NCBI GenBank assembly: GCA_963841405.1
Contig: CAWJCM010000007.1
Span: forward strand, 1-64,000
Reading direction: 5' to 3'
Source of the DNA: DATBLE01 sp963841405
GTDB taxonomy: Bacteria > Actinomycetota > Thermoleophilia > Gaiellales > Gaiellaceae
Length of the DNA stretch: 64,000 bases
Of this stretch, positions 1-7,895 are shown piece after piece. A program made the translations under genes and the position numbers. How positions within the stretch are numbered: the first letter of the stretch is position 1; every line of letters begins with the position of its first letter. The notes under the pieces were generated by a model. That model was not told the DNA's origin. It saw nothing but the letters and a program-made list of their open reading frames with translations, and did not search any database.

Positions 1-21
1 GCGGAAGAATCTCGCTTCCGC
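1..21. terminator. Small inverted repeat before the first gene
   Basis: GCGGAAG (1-7) and CTTCCGC (15-21) form a perfect 7-bp stem with a 7-base loop. No T-run follows. It may end a gene lying before the window; the preceding sequence is not visible. Confidence 0.3.
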
Positions 22-50
22 ACTGCGGCAAGGCTCGAAGCGCTAGAGCG

Positions 51-56
51 TAGGAT
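51..56 (+). promoter_or_regulatory. Putative -10 element of the first LLM gene
   Basis: TAGGAT lies 9 bases before the ATG at 66. It matches the TANNNT pattern seen before many other start codons in this window, which suggests a leaderless or very short-leader transcript. No clear -35 box was recognised. Confidence 0.35.
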
Positions 57-65
57 CGCGGGGCG

Positions 66-1139
66 ATGTCCCCGCCCTTCCGGATCGGCGTCATGCAGCT
101 GACCATGGAGCCGCTCGCGGAGATCCTCGAGCACGCCCGCGCAATGGACGAGGGCGGCTTCGACACGATCTGGCTGGCCGAGGCGTACCCGTGGTGGCGC
201 AAGCACTCGATGGAGGCGCGCTCGTCAACTGCGCTCTCCGCGCTGGTCGCGCGCGAGACCGAGCGGCTCGCGGTCGGCTGGGGGATCATCTCGCCGTTCA
301 CGCGGCACCCGATCCAGATCGCGATGGAGGCGCGGGTGACGCAGGAGGCGGCCGGTGAGGGCCGCTTCTACCTGGGGCTCGGCGTCTCGAAAATCTTCAT
401 GCGCCACGCGGACATCGACTCGAAGCCGGTGGCGGCGATGAAGGAGGCGGCCGAGATCATCCGGGGCATCCTCGACGGCGGCGCGGTGGATGTCACGGGC
501 AAGGTCTTCTCGGCGCACGTCCCGGCGCTGCGCGACGACGCCGAGGCTCCGCGCTGGGACGTGCCGCTCTACTTCGCCGGCACCGGGCCGATGATGCTGC
601 GCGCCTCCGCCCGGGCCGCCGACGGCCTGCTCACCGCCTCGATCACGACGCCGGCGTTCGTCCGCCATGTGCGCGGCGAGCTGGAGCGGGCCGGCCGTGA
701 CCCCGACTCGCTCGACCTCGGCTGCACGATCGTCGCCTCGATCGACGAGGACCGCGACCGAGGCCGCGACGGCGCCCGCGAGATCGCCGGCATGTACCTG
801 GCGAACAAGGTGCAGAACATCCAGGGCGCGGCGGACACGTTGCTCGAATGCGCCGGTCTGACGCAGGAGGAGATCCGTCCGGTCGCCGAGGCGATGGAGC
901 AGGGCGGCCGCCTGGCCGCGAAGGCTGCGGTCACGGACGAGATCCTCGACAAGTGCAGGCCGATCGCGGGCACGCCGCAGGATTGCATCACCGCGATCCG
1001 GGAGTACCGCGAGGCAGGCTGCACCCACGTCATGCTCGAGCTCTGGGGCGACGACCGCCTCGGGCAGCTCAAGCTCTTCTCTGAGAGAGTGCTTCCCCAT
1101 TTCCATTCCTCGTTGGAGAACGCGAGACCAGGGCCGTAG
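66..1139 (+). CDS. LLM class flavin-dependent (luciferase-like) oxidoreductase
   Basis: A 357-residue protein of the bacterial luciferase/F420-dependent methylene-tetrahydromethanopterin reductase-like superfamily, a TIM barrel that binds FMN or F420. Family hallmarks are the N-terminal GGFDTIWLAE strand-helix, the RFYLGLGVS segment and the AGTGPMMLRASARAADG phosphate-binding region near residues 177-193. The substrate cannot be predicted. The gene starts at an ATG behind a possible leaderless promoter and is followed after 3 bases by an M20 peptidase gene, suggesting co-transcription. Length is normal for the family. Confidence 0.88.
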   Translation: MSPPFRIGVMQLTMEPLAEILEHARAMDEGGFDTIWLAEAYPWWRKHSMEARSSTALSALVARETERLAVGWGIISPFTRHPIQIAMEARVTQEAAGEGRFYLGLGVSKIFMRHADIDSKPVAAMKEAAEIIRGILDGGAVDVTGKVFSAHVPALRDDAEAPRWDVPLYFAGTGPMMLRASARAADGLLTASITTPAFVRHVRGELERAGRDPDSLDLGCTIVASIDEDRDRGRDGAREIAGMYLANKVQNIQGAADTLLECAGLTQEEIRPVAEAMEQGGRLAAKAAVTDEILDKCRPIAGTPQDCITAIREYREAGCTHVMLELWGDDRLGQLKLFSERVLPHFHSSLENARPGP

Positions 1140-1142
1140 GCG

Positions 1143-2384
1143 ATGCAGGTAAGACGAAGCAGCTCGGGCGTCCAGATTGACCGTCGCAGCCTGGTCGAGA
1201 CGGCGGGCGCCCTCGTCGACATTCCCAGCCCGACGGGGTCGGAGCAGGCGATGGCCGAGCACATGGCGCGGCTGTTCCACGAGCTGGGCATGCACGTCCA
1301 GTGGCAGGAGGTCGAGGACGGCAGGCCCAACGTCGTCGGCACCTGGCGCGGGGCCGGCGGCGGCAAGACGCTGATGTTCAACGGCCATATGGACACCTCG
1401 TACTCGGGGCACGAGCCGTGGCTGGCCGGCCAGCGCGGGTTCCGCCCCGAGGCGCGCATCGAGGGCGACTACCTCTTCGGGCTCGGCATCTCGAACATGA
1501 AGGGCGCGCTGGCCTGCTACGTCGAGGCCGTGCGAGCGCTGCAGGCTGCGGACCTCCGGCTGAAGGGCGACGTGCTGATCGCCGCAGTCGTCGGCGAGAT
1601 CGAGAAGACCCAGTGGGGCGAGGAGTTCCGCGGCAAGGAGTACCGCGGCTACGCGGCCGGCTCGCGCCATCTCGTCTCACACGGCGGCGTCGCCGACATG
1701 TGCCTGCTCGGCGAACCGACCGAGCAGCGGATCGTGCTCGGCCACTACGGCTCGATCTGGATGCGGCTGACGACGCGCGGGCCGTTCATCCACACGGCGT
1801 TCAGCGGCGGCCGCTCCGAGGAGAACTCGATCCTGCGCATGCGCACGGTTCTCGACGCGGTCGAGGAGTGGATCCCGGAGTGGCAGGCCCGCACGACGTA
1901 CGGCGGCAAGCCCGGCGTGGTCAACGTCGGCTCGATCCGGGGCGGCTTCCCCTGGCGGGTGTCGCGGACGCCGGAACGCACGTCGCTCTTCCTCGACGTC
2001 CGCGTGCCGCCGACGATGCCGATGGCAGAGGCGCGAGGCACGCTCGGCGACTGGGTGCGCGGGTTGCAGGAGCGCTTCCCCGAATTCGGCATCGACTGGG
2101 AGATCTACGTGTCGGCGCCTGGAGCAGAGATCGAGGAGGGCCACGAGCTGGTGCGGGCGATCGACGAGTCGCACACCGAGGTCTACGGCTCGGCGCCAGA
2201 CCGCGACACCGTGCGCTGGTTCTCCGACGCGAGCGTCCTGACCCGTTACGGGATCCCGACCGTCAACTACGGGACGTCCAGCGGGCTGCCCAGCGCGGAG
2301 GGCGAGAACCTGGAGATCCGCGGCCTGGCCGACACGGCCCGGGTCTACGCGTTGACCGCGCAGCGCGTCTGCGGGGTCGCGTGA
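1143..2384 (+). CDS. M20 family metallopeptidase / deacylase (ArgE/DapE/ACY1-like)
   Basis: A 413-residue zinc-dependent amidohydrolase of family M20. Visible motifs are the first metal site (NGHMDTS, His and Asp), the GISNMKGALA stretch carrying the bridging acidic/Asn region, VVGEIEK with the catalytic glutamate, and LLGEPTEQ before the dimerisation domain, which contains the usual GPFIHTAFSG motif. Such enzymes remove acyl or aminoacyl groups from amino acids, diaminopimelate precursors or short peptides; which applies here is unknown. It begins 3 bases after the LLM gene. After the stop codon lies a pair of palindromic repeats. Confidence 0.85.
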   Translation: MQVRRSSSGVQIDRRSLVETAGALVDIPSPTGSEQAMAEHMARLFHELGMHVQWQEVEDGRPNVVGTWRGAGGGKTLMFNGHMDTSYSGHEPWLAGQRGFRPEARIEGDYLFGLGISNMKGALACYVEAVRALQAADLRLKGDVLIAAVVGEIEKTQWGEEFRGKEYRGYAAGSRHLVSHGGVADMCLLGEPTEQRIVLGHYGSIWMRLTTRGPFIHTAFSGGRSEENSILRMRTVLDAVEEWIPEWQARTTYGGKPGVVNVGSIRGGFPWRVSRTPERTSLFLDVRVPPTMPMAEARGTLGDWVRGLQERFPEFGIDWEIYVSAPGAEIEEGHELVRAIDESHTEVYGSAPDRDTVRWFSDASVLTRYGIPTVNYGTSSGLPSAEGENLEIRGLADTARVYALTAQRVCGVA

Positions 2385-2389
2385 GCCCG

Positions 2390-2412
2390 TTAACCGTGCC
2401 AGGCACTGTTAA
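2390..2412. repeat. REP-like palindrome, first copy
   Basis: An imperfect palindrome with TTAAC/GTTAA outer arms around GTGCC-A-GGCAC, starting 5 bases after the M20 stop. Its inverted partner lies at 2447-2468, so the two form a BIME-like doublet. Confidence 0.7.
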
Positions 2413-2446
2413 GCGGCGTGCGGGAAAGACCGCTCCGAGCAGGCTC

Positions 2447-2468
2447 TTTACAGTGCCTGGCACCGTTA
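2447..2468. repeat. REP-like palindrome, second copy (inverted)
   Basis: Contains GTGCC-T-GGCAC and in reverse complement nearly repeats the copy at 2390-2412. It ends 4 bases before the redoxin ATG (2473), and its GTTAGGA edge supplies the only Shine-Dalgarno-like bases for that gene. Confidence 0.7.
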
Positions 2469-2472
2469 GGAA

Positions 2473-3021
2473 ATGAGCATCTACCAGCTCCCTCGGGGCT
2501 TGCCCGCTCCTGTCGACGACGGCGCCTGCGCGCACCTCGAGGGCATGGCCGTACCGGCCGTGGAGCTGGAGTCGACGCTCGGGTCGATCGACCTCGCGGC
2601 GTTCGGATCCGGGCGTGCCGTGCTGTACGTCTACCCGCGGACCGGCCGGCCCGGGCGGGTGATCCCGGACAGCTGGGACGCGATCCCCGGCGCGCGCGGC
2701 TGCACGCCGCAGTCGTGCGGGTTCCGCGACCGTCGCGAGGAGCTGCGGAGGCTGCGTGTGCAGCTCGCCGGCCTCTCGGCGCAGACGCTCGAGGAACAGA
2801 TCGAGCTCTCGGAGCGGCTCGGGCTCCTCCACCCGGTGATCGCCGACCCCGAGCTTCGTCTTCGGGACGAGCTCTGCCTGCCCACGTTCGAGTTCGAGGG
2901 CGCCACGCTCTACCGGCGGGTGACGCTCGGGATCGAGGCGGGCCGGGTCAGAAAGGTCTTCTACCCGGTCTTCCCGCCGGACCGGAACGCGCAGGAGGTG
3001 CTCACATGGCTCGGCTCGTGA
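2473..3021 (+). CDS. Peroxiredoxin / redoxin-family protein
   Basis: A 182-residue thioredoxin-fold protein of the AhpC/TSA (redoxin) superfamily. The active-site region reads YPRTGRPG then GARGCTPQSC, giving two cysteines about 4 residues apart, the arrangement of the Bcp/PrxQ-like group that reduces peroxides. The usual PxxxTxxC is modified, so the thiol chemistry should be regarded as probable. The start lies just after a palindromic repeat. The 3' end overlaps the next ORF by 16 bases, so translation is probably coupled. Confidence 0.75.
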   Translation: MSIYQLPRGLPAPVDDGACAHLEGMAVPAVELESTLGSIDLAAFGSGRAVLYVYPRTGRPGRVIPDSWDAIPGARGCTPQSCGFRDRREELRRLRVQLAGLSAQTLEEQIELSERLGLLHPVIADPELRLRDELCLPTFEFEGATLYRRVTLGIEAGRVRKVFYPVFPPDRNAQEVLTWLGS

Positions 3022-3875
3022 CCTTCGACGAGGGCCGTGTCGGACGGGTCGAGGACGACCAGATCGTCGTCCTGGACGTGCCGACCACGCGCGCGTGGTT
3101 CGAGCGCGGCGGTGCCGCCGAGACGGGCGAGCGCGTGCCGCTCACCGCCGCGAAGCTGCGGCCGCCGATCGTGCCGAAGAAGTTCTTCCACACGGCCGGC
3201 AACTTCCGCGAGCACGAGGAGGAGTCGAAGCAGGTCGACTGGTCGCACAAGATCGCGCCCTGGATCGTGTTCTTCCAGAATGTCGACGCGCTGGTCGGTC
3301 AGGACGAGCCCGTCATCTATCCGGAGCACCTGACCGAGGAGCTCGACTACGAGCTCGAGCTCGCGGTGGTGATCGGCCGGGACGGCAAGTGGTTCGGGCC
3401 GGAGGAGGCGATGGACTACGTCGCCGGCTACGTGATCTTCAACGACATCACCGCCCGCGACATCCAGCGGCGCGAGATGGAGTCCGGCGTCTTCTCGTTC
3501 TGCAAGGCGATCGACACGTTCTGCCCCCTGGGGCCGTGGATCGTCACCGTCGACGAGATCGCCGACCCCCACGACCTGGCGATGGAGCTGCGGGTGAACG
3601 GTGAAGTTCGCCAGACCTCGCACTCGGGCCGGATGTCCGTGACGATCCCGGAGATCGTCGCCCACTACTCGGCGCTCGGCTACTCGGCGGGCGATGTGCT
3701 CTCGACGGGGACGGTGAGCGGGGTCGCGGGGTTCTCGCCGGATGCGGCGTCGCTGTACCTGAAGCCGGGCGACCTGATCGAGGCGGAGATCGAGGGGATC
3801 GGCGTGCTGCGCAACCCTGTGATCTCGTGGCAGGAGGGTCACGGCGAGCCGGCGCCTGCGCGCGTGGGTTGGTAG
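3006..3875 (+). CDS. Fumarylacetoacetate hydrolase (FAH) family protein
   Basis: A 289-residue FAH-superfamily enzyme of the class that hydrolyses or decarboxylates beta-diketo acids, as in homoprotocatechuate degradation. The C-terminal catalytic domain shows LDYELELAVVIG with the metal-binding acidic residues, NDITARDIQRRE, the KAIDTFCPLGPW substrate loop and LSTGTVSG. The ATG at 3006 lies inside the end of the redoxin gene and gives a protein beginning MARLVTFDEG, the usual N-terminus of the family. A longer frame extends upstream but overlaps the redoxin gene. The substrate is unknown. Confidence 0.85.
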   Translation: MARLVTFDEGRVGRVEDDQIVVLDVPTTRAWFERGGAAETGERVPLTAAKLRPPIVPKKFFHTAGNFREHEEESKQVDWSHKIAPWIVFFQNVDALVGQDEPVIYPEHLTEELDYELELAVVIGRDGKWFGPEEAMDYVAGYVIFNDITARDIQRREMESGVFSFCKAIDTFCPLGPWIVTVDEIADPHDLAMELRVNGEVRQTSHSGRMSVTIPEIVAHYSALGYSAGDVLSTGTVSGVAGFSPDAASLYLKPGDLIEAEIEGIGVLRNPVISWQEGHGEPAPARVGW

Positions 3876-3955
3876 AGGCCACACCGCTCGTCGATACCGC
3901 CCCGCATCGGATGCCGCGTGGCGAGCACAGGCTCGCTCGGTGCGTGGGGGAGACG

Positions 3956-4120
3956 ATGGAGAAGAAGAGGAAGAGACCGATGAGGACGCGCGAGGAGCGG
4001 GAGCGCTGGGAGTACAACCAGCTGCAGTTCAAGCGCGTCCTCGCGAGACGACTCGAACAGGAGGGCCGCTCGGCCGAAGAGATTCGCCGCAGGTTTGGCG
4101 ATCTCTCGGACCCGTGCTGA
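3956..4120 (+). CDS. Small charged hypothetical protein
   Basis: A 54-residue, highly charged, probably helical protein (EKKRKRP, EERERWEYNQ, SAEEIRRRF). No domain was recognised. The ATG at 3956 follows GGGGGAGACG, a reasonable ribosome binding site, which favours this start over upstream in-frame codons. The C-terminal SAEEIRRRFG resembles the end of a small recognition helix, but no full helix-turn-helix is visible. It lies alone between the FAH gene and the phosphatase cluster. Confidence 0.5.
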   Translation: MEKKRKRPMRTREERERWEYNQLQFKRVLARRLEQEGRSAEEIRRRFGDLSDPC

Positions 4121-4205
4121 CGGCTGCGGCGAAACAACTTCACGGTCCCTATCCGTTCGGCCCATACCATTCGCGGGCGTGGAAGCGCCGTGGGCAAAGA
4201 AGGCG

Positions 4206-5582
4206 ATGATCATCGGACTCGACTGCGCCGAGCCGTCGCTCCTCCAGGCCTGGCGCGACGAGCTGCCGGTGCTCTCCGGCCTGATGGCGCGCGGGGTCCA
4301 CGGGCGGCTGACGTCCGTCGTGCCGCCGATCACCGTCCCGGCCTGGTCCTGCATGATGTCGAGCCGGACGCCGGGGGACCTCGGCGTGTACGGGTTCAGG
4401 AACCGGACGGACCACTCCTACGACGGCACCTACATCGCCGACTCGACCGCTATCGGCGCTCCACGCCTCTGGGAGATCGTGGGCCGCGCAGGCGGCGATT
4501 CGATCGTGCTCGGCGTCCCCGGCACGTACCCGCCGAAGCCGCTGCGCGGTGTCATGGCCAGCTGCTTCCTCACCCCCTCGGTCGAGAGCCGGTACACCTA
4601 TCCGCCCGGCCTGCGCGACGAGATCAACCAGGTGGTCGGCGAGTACCTGTTCGACTGCCGGGATTTCCGGACGGACGCGAAGGACGACCTGCTCGCACAG
4701 GTGGTCGAGATGACCGACCGGCGGTTCCATCTCGCCCGCCACCTGCTCGAGACCAGACCCTGGCAGCTTTTCGTCATGGTCGAGATGGGGCCCGACCGTA
4801 TGCACCACGGGTTCTGGAAGTACATGGACGCGAGACATCGCAAGCACGAGCCCGGCAACTCGTACGAGCACGCGATTCGCGACTACTACCGCCGGCTCGA
4901 CGGTCTGATCGGCGGCCTGCTGGAGCGCGCCGACGACGGCACGCTCGTCCTCGTCCTGTCCGACCACGGCGCGAAGCGCCTCGACGGCGGGATCCGCGTC
5001 AACGAGTGGCTGCGCCGCGAGGGTCTGCTCGCGCTCGAGCGCGAGCCGGAGGGCGTCTGCCTGCCGAGGGACGTCGGGATCGACTGGTCGCGGACGACGG
5101 CCTGGGGCGACGGCGGCTACTACGCGCGCGTGTTCCTGAACGTGCGCGGGCGCGAGCCCGAGGGCACGGTCGCTCCCGAGGACTACGAGGCGGTCCGCGA
5201 CGACCTCGCCGCCCGGCTGGCGGAGATCCCGGACGACGAGGGCCGGCCGCTCGAGACCAGGGTCTACCGGCCGGAGGAGCTGTACGAGGAGGTGAACGGG
5301 GTCGCGCCCGACCTGATCGTCGTCTTCGGAGACCTGCTCTGGCGGTCGGTCGCAACGATCGGCGGAGACGAGGGCGTGCAGACGCTCGAGAACGACACCG
5401 GGCCGGACGACGCCAACCACGCCCAGGACGGGATCCTGATCGCGGCGGGGGCCGGCGTCGCCGCTCGAGGAGAGCTGGACGCCCACCTGCTCGACGTCGC
5501 CCCGACGGTACTGGAGCTGCTCGGGATCGAGCCGCCGGAGGGGATGCGCGGGCGCAGCCTCGCAGCGGAGCTCGCCGCTTGA
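4206..5582 (+). CDS. Alkaline phosphatase superfamily protein (type I phosphodiesterase/nucleotide pyrophosphatase-like)
   Basis: A 458-residue AlkP-superfamily hydrolase. Metal-site features are IIGLDCAEP (Asp6), the presumed threonine nucleophile in PITVPAWS (Thr43), EMGPDRMHHGFW and VLSDHGAKR. No signal peptide or membrane segment is obvious, so it may act in the cytoplasm or at the inner membrane face. A GTG at 4179 would add nine residues; ATG 4206 fits the usual family N-terminus better. The stop overlaps the TTG start of the next gene (TTGA), so this begins a translationally coupled cluster. Confidence 0.82.
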   Translation: MIIGLDCAEPSLLQAWRDELPVLSGLMARGVHGRLTSVVPPITVPAWSCMMSSRTPGDLGVYGFRNRTDHSYDGTYIADSTAIGAPRLWEIVGRAGGDSIVLGVPGTYPPKPLRGVMASCFLTPSVESRYTYPPGLRDEINQVVGEYLFDCRDFRTDAKDDLLAQVVEMTDRRFHLARHLLETRPWQLFVMVEMGPDRMHHGFWKYMDARHRKHEPGNSYEHAIRDYYRRLDGLIGGLLERADDGTLVLVLSDHGAKRLDGGIRVNEWLRREGLLALEREPEGVCLPRDVGIDWSRTTAWGDGGYYARVFLNVRGREPEGTVAPEDYEAVRDDLAARLAEIPDDEGRPLETRVYRPEELYEEVNGVAPDLIVVFGDLLWRSVATIGGDEGVQTLENDTGPDDANHAQDGILIAAGAGVAARGELDAHLLDVAPTVLELLGIEPPEGMRGRSLAAELAA

Positions 5583-6766
5583 CCGGCGCGCCGCTCAACC
5601 TCGTCGTCTACGTCGCCGACGCGCTCCGCACCGACCACGTCGGCTGTTACGGCGCGCGCCGTGTGCGCACGCCGACGATCGACGCGTTCGCCGCGGCGGC
5701 GGTGCGTTTCGACCAGGCGATCAGCGCCGCTCCATGGACCGCGCCCTCGACGACGTCGATCCTCACGGGCCTCTACCCCCACCACCACGGCTACCTGCAC
5801 TGGGACGCCGACCTCGACCCCGGGCTGCCGACGCTGTTCACCGTGGCCGCAGCCTACGGGTACGAGACGGGCAGCTTCGTCTTCGACGAGAGCTATCTCT
5901 TTCGCGGCTTCCCCGACGCCAACGTTGCGGGCACCTCCGAGCGCATGGACGGCGCGGCCGAGTGGCTGCGCTCGCGCGCCGACCGGCCGTTCTGCCTCTG
6001 GTTCCACAGCTGGGCGACCCACATGCCCTACGACGTGGCGCACGCCGAGCAGCAGCAGTGGCGGGTGGCGAAGAACGAGATCCTGCACGGGATCCAGTCC
6101 GGCGACGCGGCCGCGCTGCTCGCCCTGCACGAGGGCTATCGAGAGGCGGTCGAGCGCGAGTCGGAGGTCGTGTTCGCCTCGTTCCTCCAGGCGCTGGAGG
6201 ACGCCGGCGTCCGCGAACGGACCGTGATCGCCTTTCTGGCTGACCACGGCGAGTCGTGGGGCGAGCGCTTCGCGGACAAGAGCGCGGTGCAGGGTACCTA
6301 CCACATGCACGGCGCGACCCTGTTCGACGAGATCCTCGAGGTGCCGCTGATCCTGTCCGCCCCCGGCGTCGAGCCGGCAGTCGTCCGGCCGCAGGTCCGG
6401 CTCGTCGACGTGATGCCGACCCTGCTCGGGCTCGCCGATGCGCCGCTGGACGGGCTCGACGGCGAGTCGCTTCTCCCCCTGCCCGAAGCCGACCGGCCGG
6501 CGGTGGCCATCCGCACCGACAAGGGCGCGCTCGTCCAGATCGCCCTGCGCGCGCCTCCGTGGAAGCTGGTCCTCGATCTCGGCACCGGCGGCGAAGAGGC
6601 CTACCGCCTCGACCTCGACGCGCGCGAGCGCAAACCGCGGAAGAACGCGCCCCGCGTGCTGCGCGACCGGCTCCAGCGCGAGCTCGAGGACGTCCCGCGC
6701 GCGACCCTGAGCGCAGAGGAGCAAGCGCTGGTCGAGAAGCGACTTTCCGCCCTCGGGTACCTCTGA
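5579..6766 (+). CDS. Sulfatase-like hydrolase (AlkP superfamily)
   Basis: A 395-residue sulfatase-fold protein. The N-terminal metal motif is VVYVADALRTDHVG. The position normally holding the formylglycine cysteine or serine reads APWTAPSTTSILTGLYPHHHG, with Thr54 as likely nucleophile. It is therefore more probably a phosphodiesterase/phosphotransferase-type member than a true sulfatase. FLADHGESWGER and THMPYD complete the metal sites. The start is TTG at 5579, overlapping the previous stop as TTGA; no ATG fits. The stop overlaps the next ATG (TGATG). Confidence 0.82.
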   Translation: MTGAPLNLVVYVADALRTDHVGCYGARRVRTPTIDAFAAAAVRFDQAISAAPWTAPSTTSILTGLYPHHHGYLHWDADLDPGLPTLFTVAAAYGYETGSFVFDESYLFRGFPDANVAGTSERMDGAAEWLRSRADRPFCLWFHSWATHMPYDVAHAEQQQWRVAKNEILHGIQSGDAAALLALHEGYREAVERESEVVFASFLQALEDAGVRERTVIAFLADHGESWGERFADKSAVQGTYHMHGATLFDEILEVPLILSAPGVEPAVVRPQVRLVDVMPTLLGLADAPLDGLDGESLLPLPEADRPAVAIRTDKGALVQIALRAPPWKLVLDLGTGGEEAYRLDLDARERKPRKNAPRVLRDRLQRELEDVPRATLSAEEQALVEKRLSALGYL

Positions 6767-7893
6767 TGTTCGCAGGGATCTCCACCAAGAACGTCTCTCT
6801 CCCCGCGAGCGTCGAGCTCGGCCCCGACGTGGGACGGCTCGATCCCGCCTTCCTGGAGTCGCTCCGCACCGACCCGGCCGCCTTTCGCGTCCTCTCCTCG
6901 GACGAGCGGATCGACGCGTACCGCGCGAACGGCGCCGTGATCGCAGAGGGCGTCAGCCTCGGAGCCCGCACCCTGATCGTCGCGCCACAGATCGTGATCG
7001 AGGACCGGGTGGCGATCGGCGAGGGTGGGACGGTGACGTGCGACGAGGTCTTCGCCGTCGGCGCGCTCTCGCACTTCGCGCACGGCCTCGAGGTCCGCTG
7101 CCGCCGCGCGTACTTCGGCGCGAACGCCCACGTCGGACGGAATGTGCGGGTCGGCGGCGGCGGCGCCCGTGATCCCTGGGGGACGTTCGCCGCCGGCGAC
7201 CTCCTCTTCCTCGGCGACGAGGCCTTCGTCAACCCGTGCCGGCCGGTGCTGGTCGGGCGCGAGGTCTTCCTGACCATGCGCTCGGTGATCGTCACCCACA
7301 ATATCGGCCACTCCGTGCTGGAGGGGTTCGAGAACCGCTTCGCGCCCGTCGTGATCGAGGACCGGGCCCAGCTCGGCATCGGCGCAGTCGTCTACGCCGG
7401 CTGCCGCCTCGGCCGGGAGGCGATCGTGGGCTCGAACTCCTACGTCGTCACCAACATCCCGGCCGGCAAGCTCGCTCTCGGCGTCCCGGCGGAGGTGGCC
7501 GTGTCGGCCTCCCGTCCGCTGCCTCCCGACCGCCAGGCGCGCGTGCTCGCCGAGCTGGTCGACGACCTGCGGGAGCTGCTCGAGCTTCGCGGGCTCGACG
7601 TTTCGATCTCCGACAACGGCTTTGCTCTGAGTCGGGACGGCGAGACCTCGCTCGTGCTCGCGCTCGACGAGGTCGGGCAGAGCTTCGCCCCGCCGACCGC
7701 CGACGGCGAGGTTGTCGTCCTCACGCTGCGCCTCGCCGGCGAGCCGCCGGGCGGCTGCGCCGTGCTCGACCTCGTCGAGCGGCGAGTCCACGGGAGCGGG
7801 GGCGTCGTCCTCGAGTCGGTGCGCGAGTTCTGCCGCAAGCGCGGCATCCGGCTGGAGCCGGGCCCGTGGCGCTACACGGGCGGGCTGATCTAG
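6766..7893 (+). CDS. Left-handed beta-helix (hexapeptide-repeat) acyltransferase with unrecognised C-terminal domain
   Basis: A 375-residue protein. Residues about 60-245 carry isoleucine-patch hexapeptide repeats (VIAEGVSLGA, VIEDRVAIGEGG, LLFLGDEAFVNP, VVIEDRAQLGIGAVVYAG) typical of LbH O- or N-acyltransferases, with a catalytic-type histidine in VIVTHNIGHS. After the cap (GVPAEVAVSA) follows a 120-residue region rich in Leu, Asp and Glu and ending in RRVHGSGG...RYTGGLI that I do not recognise. The ATG overlaps the sulfatase-like stop. Neighbours suggest modification of a surface or lipid-linked glycan, by inference only. Confidence 0.75.
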   Translation: MFAGISTKNVSLPASVELGPDVGRLDPAFLESLRTDPAAFRVLSSDERIDAYRANGAVIAEGVSLGARTLIVAPQIVIEDRVAIGEGGTVTCDEVFAVGALSHFAHGLEVRCRRAYFGANAHVGRNVRVGGGGARDPWGTFAAGDLLFLGDEAFVNPCRPVLVGREVFLTMRSVIVTHNIGHSVLEGFENRFAPVVIEDRAQLGIGAVVYAGCRLGREAIVGSNSYVVTNIPAGKLALGVPAEVAVSASRPLPPDRQARVLAELVDDLRELLELRGLDVSISDNGFALSRDGETSLVLALDEVGQSFAPPTADGEVVVLTLRLAGEPPGGCAVLDLVERRVHGSGGVVLESVREFCRKRGIRLEPGPWRYTGGLI

Positions 7894-7895
7894 GA

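Noticed and set aside
225..1670. 481-codon minus-strand ORF across the first two genes
   Set aside because: Antisense shadow of the LLM and M20 genes, with no recognisable protein.
5579..6766. True arylsulfatase with formylglycine
   Set aside because: The C/S-x-P-x-R motif is absent; the nucleophile position is threonine.
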